Assembly: GCA_016290995.1 (NCBI GenBank)
Contig: JAEEVR010000025.1
Coordinates: 1 to 35,413, forward strand
From: Treponema sp.
GTDB lineage: Bacteria; Spirochaetota; Spirochaetia; Treponematales; Treponemataceae
Length of the DNA: 35,413 nucleotides
Direction: 5' to 3'
The notes below the pieces were generated by a model. That model did not search any database and was not told where the DNA came from. It saw only the letters and a list, made by a program, of their open reading frames with translations. The position numbers and the translations under genes were made by a program. Position 1 is the stretch's first letter. Each line of letters starts with the position of its first letter. Below are positions 21,061 to 30,852 of this stretch, in pieces.

Positions 21061-22758
21061 CTATTGAATTTCCTTATTGTATCCTAGTTCCGCCAGCGCT
21101 TTTTTTGCCTCGGCGATTTCGTCGTAGGGCATCGCGCGGTCTTTGTATATGATGGAATTTTCGTGTCCTTTTCCAAGCAGCAAAACTATGTCGCCTTTTT
21201 TTGCCATGCCAAAGGCTTGCCTAATCGCTTTTGGCCTGTCAGGCGTGATGAACAAGTTTGAATTTTCCGTCTTGCCTTCTTTTATCGCGCCGGCGGCGAT
21301 TTGAGACAAAAGTTCGCGGGGGTCTTCGCCGCGCGGGTCTTCGTCGCACAAAATAATTATGTCGCAATACTTGGCCGCGATTTGTCCTTGCAAGGGGCGC
21401 TTTGTAAGGTCGCGCTCGCCGCCGCTTCCAAACAAGGCGAACATTCTTCCGGCGCAACGATTTCGTATCGGCGGGAAAATCGCCTCAAAACTTGACGGCG
21501 TGTGCGCGTAGTCAACGATAACTTCAAAGTCTTGGCCCCGCTCAATCTTTGTCATTCTTCCGGTAATCGGAATCAAGCTGTTGGCGCGGCGGGCAAGTTC
21601 GCGCAGGGGAATGTCTGCCATCTTGTTGACGGCGATCATCGCGGCCATTATGTTCATCGCGTTAAAGGCTCCGACGCAAGTCGTGCGCGCGGTTATGCTT
21701 TCGTGGCTTTGGTCAAAGGCCGAGCCGTGGTCAAATTCAAATTCAAGGTAGTCTTGCGCGGCGGTGATTTTTTGCGCCAACAAAAATTCCACGCCGTCAA
21801 TCGGCTGGACTTCTTTTGTCGTAAAGCCGTAGCAAGCCGCTTGCGTCGCTTGAACAAAATAAGCGGCCGAAGGATCTTCCATGTTTACGATTCCGCAAGG
21901 AGTCAAGTCCAGGGGAACGTTGTTAACGACCTTGTGGTGGTTGTGCTTGTCCAAGGCGCGGAATAGGTTCGCCTTGTCGTCGCGGTATTGCTCGAAAGTT
22001 TTGTGGAACTCCAAGTGCTCCAGCGTAACGTTCATAAAAACGCCGCAGTCAAAAAGAACATGGTCCAAGCGGCCAAGCTTTTCGCTCAGTCCGTGGCTGG
22101 AGCTTTCGACAACCGCGTACTCGCATCCGTTCTGAACCATCTCGTAAAGTTCGCGCTGGATGATCGGCGCTTCTGGGGTGGTGGAGTGAACAGGATTCGC
22201 AACCGCGTCTCCTCCCAAAGAATACTGAACGGTAGAAATAAAGCCGGCCCTTTTTCCCGACAAGCGCAAAAGCTGCCAGATAAAGCTAACTGTCGAAGAC
22301 TTTCCTTCGGTTCCGGTCACGCCGATTACAATCAATTTTTTGGAAGGGTTTCCGTAAAACTCCGAGGCTACGGGAGCCATCGCCTTTCGCGCGTCGGCGA
22401 CTTTAAGCAAAACCGGCATCACCAAGTCGGAGAGTTTTTTTTGCGCGTCGCCCATATTGTTCAAGGTTCTGCAAACGATGGACTTTGCGATTTGCGCGCT
22501 TTCTTCTTTGGTCAATTCGTCTTGGTAAACGATTACGCTGGCGCCTGAATCAATGGCCGACGCGATGAATTTGTTTCCGTTTACGTGCGTTCCGGGGAGG
22601 GCGAAAAAAAGATAGTTTTGCTTGACGTCGCGCGAATCAAAAGCAAGCCCGGCGACAGGCGTCGCGCCGATAAGAGACGGGTCCAAGGGGCTAACGCCGT
22701 CCGCCGCGACCGCCTTGCACTCAAAAGAATCCAACAACGAAGACAACTTTTTTTCCAT
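21061..22758 (-). CDS. murE: UDP-N-acetylmuramyl-tripeptide synthetase
   Basis: A Mur ligase adding the third residue (a diamino acid) to UDP-MurNAc-L-Ala-D-Glu. Motifs: GVTGTEGKSSTVSFI (P-loop), VHSTTPEAP, VVESSSHGL and the C-terminal FGSGGERDLTKRP. The substrate-loop motif is CDEDPRGEDPREL, a DxxPR-type loop; treponemes are known to use ornithine at this position, which the motif alone cannot prove. Three starts are possible: ATG at 22758 (used here, giving MEKKLSSLL), ATG at 22770 and a TTG at 22797. None has a strong Shine-Dalgarno. First gene of the operon and divergent from queD. Confidence 0.93.
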   Translation of the reverse strand: MEKKLSSLLDSFECKAVAADGVSPLDPSLIGATPVAGLAFDSRDVKQNYLFFALPGTHVNGNKFIASAIDSGASVIVYQDELTKEESAQIAKSIVCRTLNNMGDAQKKLSDLVMPVLLKVADARKAMAPVASEFYGNPSKKLIVIGVTGTEGKSSTVSFIWQLLRLSGKRAGFISTVQYSLGGDAVANPVHSTTPEAPIIQRELYEMVQNGCEYAVVESSSHGLSEKLGRLDHVLFDCGVFMNVTLEHLEFHKTFEQYRDDKANLFRALDKHNHHKVVNNVPLDLTPCGIVNMEDPSAAYFVQATQAACYGFTTKEVQPIDGVEFLLAQKITAAQDYLEFEFDHGSAFDQSHESITARTTCVGAFNAMNIMAAMIAVNKMADIPLRELARRANSLIPITGRMTKIERGQDFEVIVDYAHTPSSFEAIFPPIRNRCAGRMFALFGSGGERDLTKRPLQGQIAAKYCDIIILCDEDPRGEDPRELLSQIAAGAIKEGKTENSNLFITPDRPKAIRQAFGMAKKGDIVLLLGKGHENSIIYKDRAMPYDEIAEAKKALAELGYNKEIQ

Positions 22759-22820
22759 AGCGCCAATCATTTTATCGCAAAGCGCTATGAATTTCAAGCA
22801 ATGCGCGCTAGAATGGCAAT

Positions 22821-23195
22821 ATGTTTGAAGTAAGAGTTGAGGATGATTTTGCGGCGGCGCATTTTTTGCGCGACTATCACGGAAAGTGCGAGGCCTTGCA
22901 CGGCCACAATTACAAGGTTTTTGTCCACGTTCGCGGAAAGGAGCTTAACGAGGGCGGAATGCTCTTGGATTTTACGCAGTTAAAGGCCGCGCTAAAAAAA
23001 GTTTTGGCCACCCTTGACCACACCAACCTTAATGACAACCCCTTCTTTGACCAAAATCCCAGCGCCGAGCGGATCGCGCTTTACATTTGCCAAAACGTTC
23101 AAGCCGAGCTTGACGCGCAAAAAAAAGACGTCCGCCTTTATTCGGTGGACGTCTTTGAAACGGATCGCAATCGAGCGACCTACTATCCCAACTAA
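22821..23195 (+). CDS. queD: 6-carboxy-tetrahydropterin synthase (QueD family)
   Basis: A 124-residue protein of the 6-pyruvoyl-tetrahydropterin synthase fold. Zinc ligands are in AAHFL and HGHNY; KCEALHGHNY carries the catalytic Cys; LDHTNLNDN and SAERIALYI supply the other His/Glu positions. QueD converts dihydroneopterin triphosphate to 6-carboxytetrahydropterin in queuosine/7-deazaguanine synthesis. No other queuosine genes are near. It is divergent from murE, with only 62 bases between the two starts used here. Confidence 0.9.
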   Translation: MFEVRVEDDFAAAHFLRDYHGKCEALHGHNYKVFVHVRGKELNEGGMLLDFTQLKAALKKVLATLDHTNLNDNPFFDQNPSAERIALYICQNVQAELDAQKKDVRLYSVDVFETDRNRATYYPN

Positions 23196-23201
23196 TACAT
23201 G

Positions 23202-23250
23202 CGAGTTTTGCGCGCAGCGCAAAACTCGTGTTTGAAGCTTTGCTTCAAAC
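23202..23250. terminator. Two tandem hairpins between queD and the chemoreceptor gene
   Basis: First stem CGAGTTTTGCGC (23202-23213) with its perfect complement (23217-23228) and a 3-base loop. Second stem GTTTGAAGC (23230-23238) and GCTTCAAAC (23242-23250), also with a 3-base loop. The second includes the stop codon of the minus-strand gene. The convergent setting suggests bidirectional termination, although no long T-tract follows. Confidence 0.65.
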
Positions 23251-25317
23251 TGTAAAGTTGTTGATCTCTTGGCCAATCTTGTAGATTGATTCCTTGAGAG
23301 TGCTTGTTACGTCGTTCAAAGCCGCGCCGGTTTCGTTAATCTTTTCGGCGCCCTGAGACATTTCTTCCATGCTGCCCTTCATCGCCAAAGTCGCGTCCTG
23401 CAAGAGTCGGACTTCGTTAAGAATCAACTTGTTGCCTTCTGTCATTTCTTCGCTGGCGTTGCGAACTTCCATTGAACCGTCGTTCATGTTCTTAAGCGCT
23501 TCGCTGATCTGGCGGCTTCCTTCTGTCTGCTCTTCCATAGCGGTGCGGATCTGAATGACAAGCTGGTCTGTGTCGCGAATCTTGTCGGCGACGACTGTAA
23601 GAGCCTGGGCCGATTCGTCGCTGGCAGCGACAACGCTTGAAATTGATTCCTTGATTTTTGCAAGCTGTTCGCCGATAGTCTTTGACTGGCCTGTTGATGT
23701 TTCAGAAAGCTTTCGGATTTCGTCGGCAACAACGCTAAAGCCTTTTCCGGCGTCGCCGGCGTGGGCGGCCTCGATGGCGGCGTTCATAGCCAAGAGGTTT
23801 GTCTGAGCCGCGATGTTGGCGATGGCCTGGTTGGCGTCCTCAAGCATGGCGGACTGAGTTTCGATCTGCTGGATCTTTTCGTTAACGTCCTGCTGCTTCT
23901 TAAAGCCGATGTCGGCGTTCTGGTTAAGCTCTTCGAATGAGTTGGCCATTCTTTCTACGTTCTGGTTGACAGAAGAAATGTTTCCGATCATCTCTTCTAC
24001 CGCGGCTGAAGCCTGGGTGATGCCTGTAGTCTGGCCTTCGATCATCTTGTTCAAAGAGTCGATGTTTGAAGAAATCTGGTTTACGGCTCCGGCGGTCTGG
24101 TTTACGCTCTGGCCCTGAGATTCGATCTGCTGGTGGATTGAATTGATGTTGGCGATAATCTCTGTGATCGCGCTGGCGGTGTCTTGGCTGATGGCGCCCA
24201 TGTTCTCGCCGCCGGCTTCCAATTCTTTGTCCTGGTTCTTGACGATTTGGATGATGCCCTGCAAGCGTTCAACGAATGCGTTGAAGCCGCCGACAACTTC
24301 GCCAACTTCGTCCTTGGACTTTGTTTGGATTCTTTGAGTAAGGTCGGCTTTGCCGCTGGCAATCTTGAGAAGGTTGTCGCGAACGTTGAGAACCGGCTTT
24401 ACTACGACGAATCTAACAACGATTGTTGTCATGATTGAAATGACTATCAACAAGACGACCAAAGAAGGAATTACCATTTGCAAGGTCTGCGTAGTGGCGC
24501 TTGTGATTACGTGCTGGTTCTTTGCCATAAAGAGCATTCCCACAACGCGTCCGTCGGGATTTTTGTGGGGAATGTAAACCGAGCGGTACTGCTTTCCTCC
24601 GATGACGTTGTTAAGTCTTATTGTCTCGCCCTTGCCAAAAACCGTGCTAAGAACCTGCTGGTTGTCGATTCTTGTGCCGGTCATCGGGTTGCCCTTTGAG
24701 TCGCGCAATGTTGTTGAAACGCGCAAGTCTCCCTTGAATACAGTACATTCCGTTCCGTGGGCTTCGCGAACAAGGTTTACAAAGTCTTCTTTTGTAAAGT
24801 CGTAGGCGGAAAGAACTGCGCCGATTACTTCTCCCTGGTAGCGGACAGGAGCGGCATAGGCAAGGCCCCATTCCATCCAATCCTTTTCTATCCAAGTGTA
24901 GCTGCTGTTTTCGCCGTTCATTACGTTCTGCCAAGCTTCGACATCGCTGATGTCAGAGCCTACGCCAACCGTTCCTGCGACGACTTTTCCTTTTTTGTTG
25001 GCGATGAGCAAAGCGTCCGCGTCCATGCTGCCAACCTGGCCCTGAACGACGCCGTTCAAAAGTTCAATGTCGTCAGTGGCCAAGCCGTTTGTTGTGCGGT
25101 TGAGGCCTGCGATTGTCTTTGACTCCGCTGTAAGAGTCTGCTCCCAGTTTTGCAAGAGCAACTCTCCGCCTCGTCCTGCAGTTCTAACGGTTTCATCGAT
25201 TTCGTTTGTAAAATTTTGCTTGAAAGTCAAAACCGAAATTGCGCAAATTGTTACCGATGACAAAATGACCATGATGGCCACAATGAAAAAGATTTTAAGG
25301 GATAACTTTACCTTCAT
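23245..25317 (-). CDS. Methyl-accepting chemotaxis protein (dCache sensor)
   Basis: A 690-residue chemoreceptor. It has a first transmembrane helix ([22 protein letters not shown]), a ~260-residue extracellular dCache-type sensing domain ([28 protein letters not shown]), a second helix ([21 protein letters not shown]), then HAMP ([22 protein letters not shown]) and the signalling hairpin with its tip [20 protein letters not shown] and [16 protein letters not shown]. It signals to CheA/CheW. The ATG at 25317 is chosen because AAGGAG lies just before it. The ligand is unknown; dCache domains often bind amino acids or other small molecules. Confidence 0.93.
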   Translation of the reverse strand: MKVKLSLKIFFIVAIMVILSSVTICAISVLTFKQNFTNEIDETVRTAGRGGELLLQNWEQTLTAESKTIAGLNRTTNGLATDDIELLNGVVQGQVGSMDADALLIANKKGKVVAGTVGVGSDISDVEAWQNVMNGENSSYTWIEKDWMEWGLAYAAPVRYQGEVIGAVLSAYDFTKEDFVNLVREAHGTECTVFKGDLRVSTTLRDSKGNPMTGTRIDNQQVLSTVFGKGETIRLNNVIGGKQYRSVYIPHKNPDGRVVGMLFMAKNQHVITSATTQTLQMVIPSLVVLLIVISIMTTIVVRFVVVKPVLNVRDNLLKIASGKADLTQRIQTKSKDEVGEVVGGFNAFVERLQGIIQIVKNQDKELEAGGENMGAISQDTASAITEIIANINSIHQQIESQGQSVNQTAGAVNQISSNIDSLNKMIEGQTTGITQASAAVEEMIGNISSVNQNVERMANSFEELNQNADIGFKKQQDVNEKIQQIETQSAMLEDANQAIANIAAQTNLLAMNAAIEAAHAGDAGKGFSVVADEIRKLSETSTGQSKTIGEQLAKIKESISSVVAASDESAQALTVVADKIRDTDQLVIQIRTAMEEQTEGSRQISEALKNMNDGSMEVRNASEEMTEGNKLILNEVRLLQDATLAMKGSMEEMSQGAEKINETGAALNDVTSTLKESIYKIGQEINNFTV

Positions 25318-25344
25318 GTAAACTCCTTGTAAATAGCGGATTAA

Positions 25345-25373
25345 ATTATAATCCAAGTCTTATAGAAAAGCAA
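25345..25373 (-). promoter_or_regulatory. Sigma-70-type promoter of the chemoreceptor gene
   Basis: Minus strand TTGCTT (25368-25373), 17 bases, TATAAT (25345-25350). The start codon is 28 bases downstream. No flagellar sigma-28 motif is visible. Confidence 0.65.
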
Positions 25374-25418
25374 GTTTTTTCTTTAAAGAGTGAGCGGAAT
25401 TCTTGATGTTTAATAACT

Positions 25419-26183
25419 TTACAAACGTACAGGTATATTGGACACGCTCAGCTCGCGCTTTATGTCCTGAATCGTGTATTCGCCGGAGTGAACCATTGTG
25501 GCGATAAGGGCCGCGTCCGCTTGTCCTTCTGTCAAGACTTGCGCCAAGTGGTCCACGGTTCCGCCGCCGCCAGAGGCTATTACAGGAATTTTAAGGTTTT
25601 GAGCCATCATTTTGGTCAGCGGGATTTCGTAGCCCGCCTTGGTTCCGTCAGCGTCCATCGAATTGAGAACGACCTCTCCGGCGCCCAAGTCTTGGGCTTT
25701 TTTGGCCCATTCAAGAGCGTCAAGGTCGGTTTTGACGCGGCCGCCGTTTAGGTAGACCCTGTAGCCCGAAGGACATTCTGAGTCGCGCTTTGCGTCCATT
25801 CCAAGCACGATGCATTGGCTTCCAAAGACGCTGGCGCCTTGGCGTATCAAGTCGGGGTTTTTTACCGCCTGGGAATTCAGGGAAACTTTTTCCGCTCCGG
25901 CCAATATGGTGGAACGGATGTCTTCCATAGAGCCGATTCCGCCTCCCACGCAAAAGGGGATAAAGACTTGGCTGGCCACTTTGCTTATCAAGTCCAAAAT
26001 CGGCCGCTCTCCGCGGGCGCTGGCCATGATGTCGTAAAATACAAGCTCGTCTACGCCTTGCTCGTAGTATTTTTTGGCCATTTCCACGGGGTCGCCGATG
26101 TCAAGGTTGTTTTGGAATTTGACGCCTTTTGTGGTGCGGCCGTCCTTTACGTCAAGGCAAACTATGATTCGTTTTTTTAGCAT
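25419..26183 (-). CDS. hisF: Imidazole glycerol phosphate synthase, cyclase subunit
   Basis: A 254-residue TIM-barrel enzyme that, with HisH, converts PRFAR and ammonia to imidazole glycerol phosphate and AICAR. The catalytic Asp of IIVCLDVKDGR (Asp11) and the second Asp in LGMDAKRD are present, as are the phosphate-binding GGGI and ASGGGG loops and the EYTIQDIK ending. It overlaps hisH by seven bases. No other his gene is in the window, so the pair is separated from the rest of the pathway, if that exists in this organism. Confidence 0.93.
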   Translation of the reverse strand: MLKKRIIVCLDVKDGRTTKGVKFQNNLDIGDPVEMAKKYYEQGVDELVFYDIMASARGERPILDLISKVASQVFIPFCVGGGIGSMEDIRSTILAGAEKVSLNSQAVKNPDLIRQGASVFGSQCIVLGMDAKRDSECPSGYRVYLNGGRVKTDLDALEWAKKAQDLGAGEVVLNSMDADGTKAGYEIPLTKMMAQNLKIPVIASGGGGTVDHLAQVLTEGQADAALIATMVHSGEYTIQDIKRELSVSNIPVRL

Positions 26184-26848
26184 GACAAGTCCCCCTCCAC
26201 AAAATTCTTTATGATTTTAAGGCCGGCTTTTCCAGACTTTTCTGGGTGGAACTGGCATGCAAAGACATTTTTTTGTTGGATCACCGCGGGAACCATCGCT
26301 CCGTAGTTGGCGTAGCCTTTTATGACTGAAGGATTGTCCGGCTGGATTACGTAGGAGTGGACAAAGTAAAAGTCGCTTCCTTCGGGCACGCCCTTTAGAA
26401 TCGGGCAGTCGCCGCTGTAAGAAACTTCGTTCCAACCCATGTGGGGAACTTTGCGGGAATTGTCTTCCGGGTTTACGTCGCGCTCGCGCCAAACGTTCTT
26501 AAAGTGGCGGATCGTTCCGGGAATCAGGCCTAAGCATTGCGTGTAAGTTTGCGTTCCGTTTTGCAAGGAGCCGCCTTCTTCGCTTTTGTCAAAAATGATT
26601 TGGGCGCCGATGCAAATTCCAAGCAAGGGCTTTTTGTCCTGGGCCCATTCGCGCAAGAACGTGTCAAAGCCCGACATTACAAGCTCGCGCATGGCGTAAG
26701 CCGCCTCTCCGTCGCCGGGAAAAATCACGCGGTCAACGTTGGCCAAGTCGGCCGGATTTTTTGTACGGATGTAAGGCGCCTTTAAAAAGTCCAAGGCGCG
26801 CTCCACGCTCTTAATGTTTCCGGCGTTGTAATCAACAATTCCAATCAT
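26177..26848 (-). CDS. hisH: Imidazole glycerol phosphate synthase, glutaminase subunit
   Basis: A 223-residue class I glutamine amidotransferase that supplies ammonia to HisF. The nucleophile Cys is in LLGICIGAQIIF and the His/Glu of the triad in CQFHPEKSG. The N-terminal IVDYNAGNIKSVERAL and the oxyanion-strand area VIFPGDGEAAY are typical. Transcribed before hisF with a seven-base overlap, so the two subunits are translationally coupled. Confidence 0.93.
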   Translation of the reverse strand: MIGIVDYNAGNIKSVERALDFLKAPYIRTKNPADLANVDRVIFPGDGEAAYAMRELVMSGFDTFLREWAQDKKPLLGICIGAQIIFDKSEEGGSLQNGTQTYTQCLGLIPGTIRHFKNVWRERDVNPEDNSRKVPHMGWNEVSYSGDCPILKGVPEGSDFYFVHSYVIQPDNPSVIKGYANYGAMVPAVIQQKNVFACQFHPEKSGKAGLKIIKNFVEGDLSC

Positions 26849-26869
26849 TCTTGTATTTTAGCGCTTTGT

Positions 26870-29800
26870 TTATTTTCCGACAAGCGGAAAGTTGCTTTGC
26901 TTGCGCAAGTCTACTTGCGGATATTGTTCGTAGCCCCACTTGTCGTAGCTGTAGGTTGGAACTTTATCTTCCGCGTACATGGCCAATTCCGAAACGGTAA
27001 CATAGCCGTCTTTGTTCAAGTCCGCTTTGCCGCTTAGCGCTTCCAAAATTACATAGGTGAAAATTCCGTGGCCCTTGTAGCCTTCCATCGCGGATTGGCT
27101 GTCGCTTGAAGCGGCGATTGTGGCTTGGCCAGTCGCGCGGCTTAATCGGTCGATCGCGGTTTTTTCGGCCATTCCGCGCGCGCCTGTCGAGATGAAGGCG
27201 CCGGAGTTGCAGGTGTCAAGCAAGACAAGGCTTTTTTGAGCCTTTATTTTTGAAAGTTGGTCCGCGATGAATTTTTTGGAAAGCGCCGATTCCGCTACGG
27301 ATTGCGCGTTGCGGAATCTAAAGTCAACAGGGATAAAGTAATAGTCTCCGTCGGTGTGAGTCGTTCCGTGGCCTGAAATGTAAAAAACAAAAACGTCATC
27401 CGCGCTGATTTTTGAAGCTACAGCGTCAAAGGCGCTTGCGACGCCAGCCTCAGTCACGTCGCCGTCAAAGACTGTCGAAATGTTTATCGATTGGTAAAGC
27501 TTTCCTTTTATGTTCTTAAAGGTATCGCTTACGGCGCTGGCGTCGGGAACGGCGTAGTTGAGCCACAAGGATTTGTCGCGATACTTGTTCACGCCGACGG
27601 CAAGGACATAAAGGCCCGGCTTTTGCGTCTTTCCTTGCCAAGTTATGCTTGCCGTTTTATGCTCGCTCTCTATCATTCCGGTGGAATTGCTGGCGAAGAT
27701 TTCGATTTTGTTCTCTCCGTTTTGCAAGGATACGGGATGCGAGAAAGTTATCGCAGCGGAACTTTTGCCTTGCGGGGCGTCTCCAACCAACTCAAGCTTT
27801 CGTTCGCCGCCGCTGATTGTGACGGTCTTTCCGTTAAGCTTTAAGTAAACGCCGCCGATTCCGCCGCCTTGGTCTTTTACCGTAAAGTTAATCGTCACGT
27901 CGCGGCTGGAAGAGCTTTTTGGCGCGTCTATAAAATCAACAAGCGGCGGCTGGCCGGAAGAAACGATTTGCGCCAAGTCCGATTGGCTTGCGGCTTGCGT
28001 GTCTCCGCTTTGAGGCAATTCTACGCCTGGAATGCTTGCTCCCTCAAACTTTGCGGCGACCAAGTCCGGGCGGTAAAGTTTTTCCGTCAAAGAGTCCAAG
28101 GGGTAGGCCTTCATTCCGTCGACAAGGTAGACAAAAGATTTTAGGCCGTTCTCGCTTCCGTCAAAGTAGCCTTCCGGTGTGTATTTTAGCCAATCGTCGT
28201 TTTTGTCTGACAAAGCGCTGGCCAAAAGCTTTTGGTCTTTGACGGAAAAGCATTGCAAGACGCCATTACTTGCGAAGGCGTAAATTTTTGAGTTGTCCGC
28301 GCTGAAAAAGTTGTAGATGGAATTTGACGTTCCTCGAGAAAATTTCGCCGTGGGCCGCCAAGAGCCAACAGTGTAAAGGGAGTACCAATACTGGGAATCT
28401 TTTTCTTCATAGCCGTACATTCCTACAAGAGTTCCGTCGGGAGAGCAAAATGGATAGTAGGCGTTTTCAAAAGTTTTTACCAACCGCCATTTGTAAGAGC
28501 TTGTATCGTAAACGCGGCTGACTCCTTTTTCACAAGGCGCGAAAAAATATTTTTCGTCGGGCGTGAAGGCTGGCAAAAAGCTTATGTCTGTTGCGGAAAG
28601 CGCCGTTCTAAGGACTTCAAAGTTTTCTTTTACATCAAACGCTATCTGCTTTCCGTTCTTTCCGTCCAAAAAGACGTAGCGTGACGAAGGACTGAAGACG
28701 CTTGATGAATTGTAAAAGCCCGCCTCAAAGCCCGGCACGACGGTCGCTTTTTTCGTCGCGGCGTTGTAAATAAGGGTTCGCTTTTTGGCCTCGTCGTAGT
28801 AAGCGATGTAAGAGCCGTCTGGGCTTGCCAATACTGTAGTCGCGTTCACGTTCTTTACGACCGGCGAGTCTTTCTTTGTTTTTAAGTCGCGGAAGTAAAT
28901 CGTCTTTGTCTTTGAATCTGAATAGCATATGGCGTTTTTGAAGACGCTAAGATTGTTGAGCGCCGTGATTCCGGCGGCGTTGTCGGAAAGCTCAAGCCGC
29001 GTAAGGTTTTGGTCGAAAATCGCGGCGGCTTTTCCTTCCGGGTCGCTGACAAATATGCGTCCGTCTTTTAGGCTTTCGCTCGCGTAAAATTGGTTTGAAA
29101 CGTCTTGTATCTTTTTAATTTCCTTGTCGGAAGCGTCGTAAAATGTTATGCCTTGACTGTCCGCGATCGCGCATTCGCTTGAAGAAAATGGCGGGAGGGC
29201 GAACGCGTAGCAATCCCTTTCTTGCTTTTTTATTTTGAGAGAGTCGCTCGACAAATCATATTCGGCAATGGCGCGTTTGGTCGCAGCCACAATCTTTTTT
29301 TCGTCGGAAGAAAATTGAACGCCAATGTTTCTTCCTTCCTCAAAATCCGGTATTTCTATTTCAAATTTTTTTTGGATGTCATCGGACAGAGCGCTTCGTA
29401 TATGAATTATTTTTGAGCCGGCCGAAAAAGCCGCGAGACTGCCGCTGGGAGAAATCGCGATATTGTCGATTACGAAATTTGATTCGATTGTCTTTGCGAT
29501 TTTATTTTCTTTTAGGTCGTAGATTATGACCGCTTTTGGCGCGCCGCCTTCTGTCTTTGCGGCGGGAACTGCAAGATAGCGCGAGTCCGCGCTCCACGCG
29601 CATTGGGCGTAAAAAAAATATCCAAGTCCTTTTAGGATGAATCTTTGCTTTTTTGTCTTTATGTCATAAATTGTGACGCAGTCGCCGTCGTCAATCGCGA
29701 TAAAGCTTGAGTTTGGCGAAAAGGCTAGTCCTCGCAGATAGTCGTCTTTTGCGTTTTGAACGATGACGGCTGTTTCTTTGCGGCTTGCGACTTCCGTCAG

Positions 29801-30088
29801 CTTTGTTTTCCACGCTTCTCCTTCTTTTTTTGAAAAGAGGATGTATTTTGCGTCGGGCGAAAAGTCTTTAAAGAAGGAGCCGCTAAATTGCTTTACAAGA
29901 ATTCCGCTTTGCCGTTCGTAAACGTCCGCTTGAAAGAGCGTGGCCCGCATAATGTATTTTCCGTCGGCGCTGTATTTGAGGCGTCTTGCGCTTTCCATCG
30001 TGTTCCCTTTTTGTAGAACCAGCTCCGGCTCGGCGACGGCGGCGGCCGCAAAGACAAGAGGCAAAACCAAGGATATGATTCTTTTCAT
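26870..30088 (-). CDS. Secreted beta-propeller protein with C-terminal caspase-like peptidase
   Basis: A 1,072-residue protein with a signal peptide (ISLVLPLVFAAAAVAE). Residues ~30-640 are WD40/TolB-like propeller blades with recurring SPDGSYIA, FSPNSSFIAI and SADSRYLAV units. A linker (~700-820) contains an Ig-like segment (VTINFTVKDQGGGIGGVYLKL). Residues ~823-1050 form a C14 caspase domain with His907 in YISGHGTTH and Cys960 in LLDTCNSGAF. A calcium-loop-like DLNKDGYVTVSE lies at 1023-1034. Both catalytic residues are intact. Metacaspase-like domains cleave after basic residues in known cases; here the export signal places it outside the cytoplasm. AGGAG precedes the ATG. A terminator-separated secreted-protein gene lies upstream. 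Confidence 0.88.
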   Translation of the reverse strand: MKRIISLVLPLVFAAAAVAEPELVLQKGNTMESARRLKYSADGKYIMRATLFQADVYERQSGILVKQFSGSFFKDFSPDAKYILFSKKEGEAWKTKLTEVASRKETAVIVQNAKDDYLRGLAFSPNSSFIAIDDGDCVTIYDIKTKKQRFILKGLGYFFYAQCAWSADSRYLAVPAAKTEGGAPKAVIIYDLKENKIAKTIESNFVIDNIAISPSGSLAAFSAGSKIIHIRSALSDDIQKKFEIEIPDFEEGRNIGVQFSSDEKKIVAATKRAIAEYDLSSDSLKIKKQERDCYAFALPPFSSSECAIADSQGITFYDASDKEIKKIQDVSNQFYASESLKDGRIFVSDPEGKAAAIFDQNLTRLELSDNAAGITALNNLSVFKNAICYSDSKTKTIYFRDLKTKKDSPVVKNVNATTVLASPDGSYIAYYDEAKKRTLIYNAATKKATVVPGFEAGFYNSSSVFSPSSRYVFLDGKNGKQIAFDVKENFEVLRTALSATDISFLPAFTPDEKYFFAPCEKGVSRVYDTSSYKWRLVKTFENAYYPFCSPDGTLVGMYGYEEKDSQYWYSLYTVGSWRPTAKFSRGTSNSIYNFFSADNSKIYAFASNGVLQCFSVKDQKLLASALSDKNDDWLKYTPEGYFDGSENGLKSFVYLVDGMKAYPLDSLTEKLYRPDLVAAKFEGASIPGVELPQSGDTQAASQSDLAQIVSSGQPPLVDFIDAPKSSSSRDVTINFTVKDQGGGIGGVYLKLNGKTVTISGGERKLELVGDAPQGKSSAAITFSHPVSLQNGENKIEIFASNSTGMIESEHKTASITWQGKTQKPGLYVLAVGVNKYRDKSLWLNYAVPDASAVSDTFKNIKGKLYQSINISTVFDGDVTEAGVASAFDAVASKISADDVFVFYISGHGTTHTDGDYYFIPVDFRFRNAQSVAESALSKKFIADQLSKIKAQKSLVLLDTCNSGAFISTGARGMAEKTAIDRLSRATGQATIAASSDSQSAMEGYKGHGIFTYVILEALSGKADLNKDGYVTVSELAMYAEDKVPTYSYDKWGYEQYPQVDLRKQSNFPLVGK

Positions 30089-30099
30089 AACACGCTCCT

Positions 30100-30148
30100 A
30101 AAAAGAAAATCCCGCGCCGCCCTGCCGCTTGACAAGGCAAAACGCGGG
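30100..30148 (-). terminator. Terminator of the 221-residue secreted-protein gene
   Basis: CCCGCG (30111-30116) pairs with CGCGGG (30143-30148), with TGCC/GGCA pairing inside. On the minus strand it is followed by ATTTTCTTTTT. It lies between the two secreted-protein genes. Confidence 0.7.
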
Positions 30149-30171
30149 TGATGCAAAATGAAAGGCTTTGT

Positions 30172-30837
30172 TTATTTTTTCAATGTCAAGATGTCAAGTC
30201 CGCCTTCCAGCAGATAGTTCAATTCTTCAATGCATTTTTTGTTGGCGTTTTGCAGTTCAAAAGAAAAGCCGCTTTGCATTATTTCACGCTTGGTTGATTT
30301 GTAAACGCCTCTGTACATGTATTGCAAGTTGCCTGTTACAAGCATGTCGGAAGTGACAGGGTATACAAACCAATAGGATAAACTTGCGGTTGTTGGCGCT
30401 CCCGCTTTAGGACCTAAATCTACTGTAAAGTCTCGAATGATGGTCAAGTCGTATTTTTTTCCTTCTTCGGCTTCGTATTTTACGTCCTTGAAAATTTTCT
30501 TTAGACGAACGTCTTGAAGCATTTTTATCTGCTTCCAATCGCAGTCTTCGGCGGCATATGCGTTTTTGTATTTTAACATTATTTCGGCGGAAGCGTTCAA
30601 GTAGTCAATTGTCCTTTGCGTGTTGTTGCTGTCTATTACAAGGACAGTCCATTGAGCGATTTCAGCGGGAGCGAAGTGTTTCATTTCTATAAGCGAAGAA
30701 TCCGCCTCGCCTATGTGCATTTCCAATCCTGTTTGCTCATATTTTGGCTTGTTGTCGTTCTTTTTTGCAAAAGTCAGCGCGCTGGCGCAAAAGCATAACA
30801 AAGCCGCCGCCGCAAGAAATTTAATTTCTCTCTTCAT
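30172..30837 (-). CDS. Secreted protein of unknown function
   Basis: A 221-residue protein with a clear signal peptide (FLAAAALLCFCASALTFAK). The mature part has an alternating-strand pattern (MHIGEADSSLIEMKHF, YDLTIIRDFTVDL, LSYWFVYPVTSDMLVTGNLQYMYRGVY) suggestive of a beta-rich periplasmic fold. No known domain is recognised. GGAGG precedes the ATG. It has its own strong promoter with a palindrome in the leader, and a terminator, so it is a regulated single-gene unit. Confidence 0.65.
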   Translation of the reverse strand: MKREIKFLAAAALLCFCASALTFAKKNDNKPKYEQTGLEMHIGEADSSLIEMKHFAPAEIAQWTVLVIDSNNTQRTIDYLNASAEIMLKYKNAYAAEDCDWKQIKMLQDVRLKKIFKDVKYEAEEGKKYDLTIIRDFTVDLGPKAGAPTTASLSYWFVYPVTSDMLVTGNLQYMYRGVYKSTKREIMQSGFSFELQNANKKCIEELNYLLEGGLDILTLKK

Positions 30838-30852
30838 ATAAAACCTCCAACT

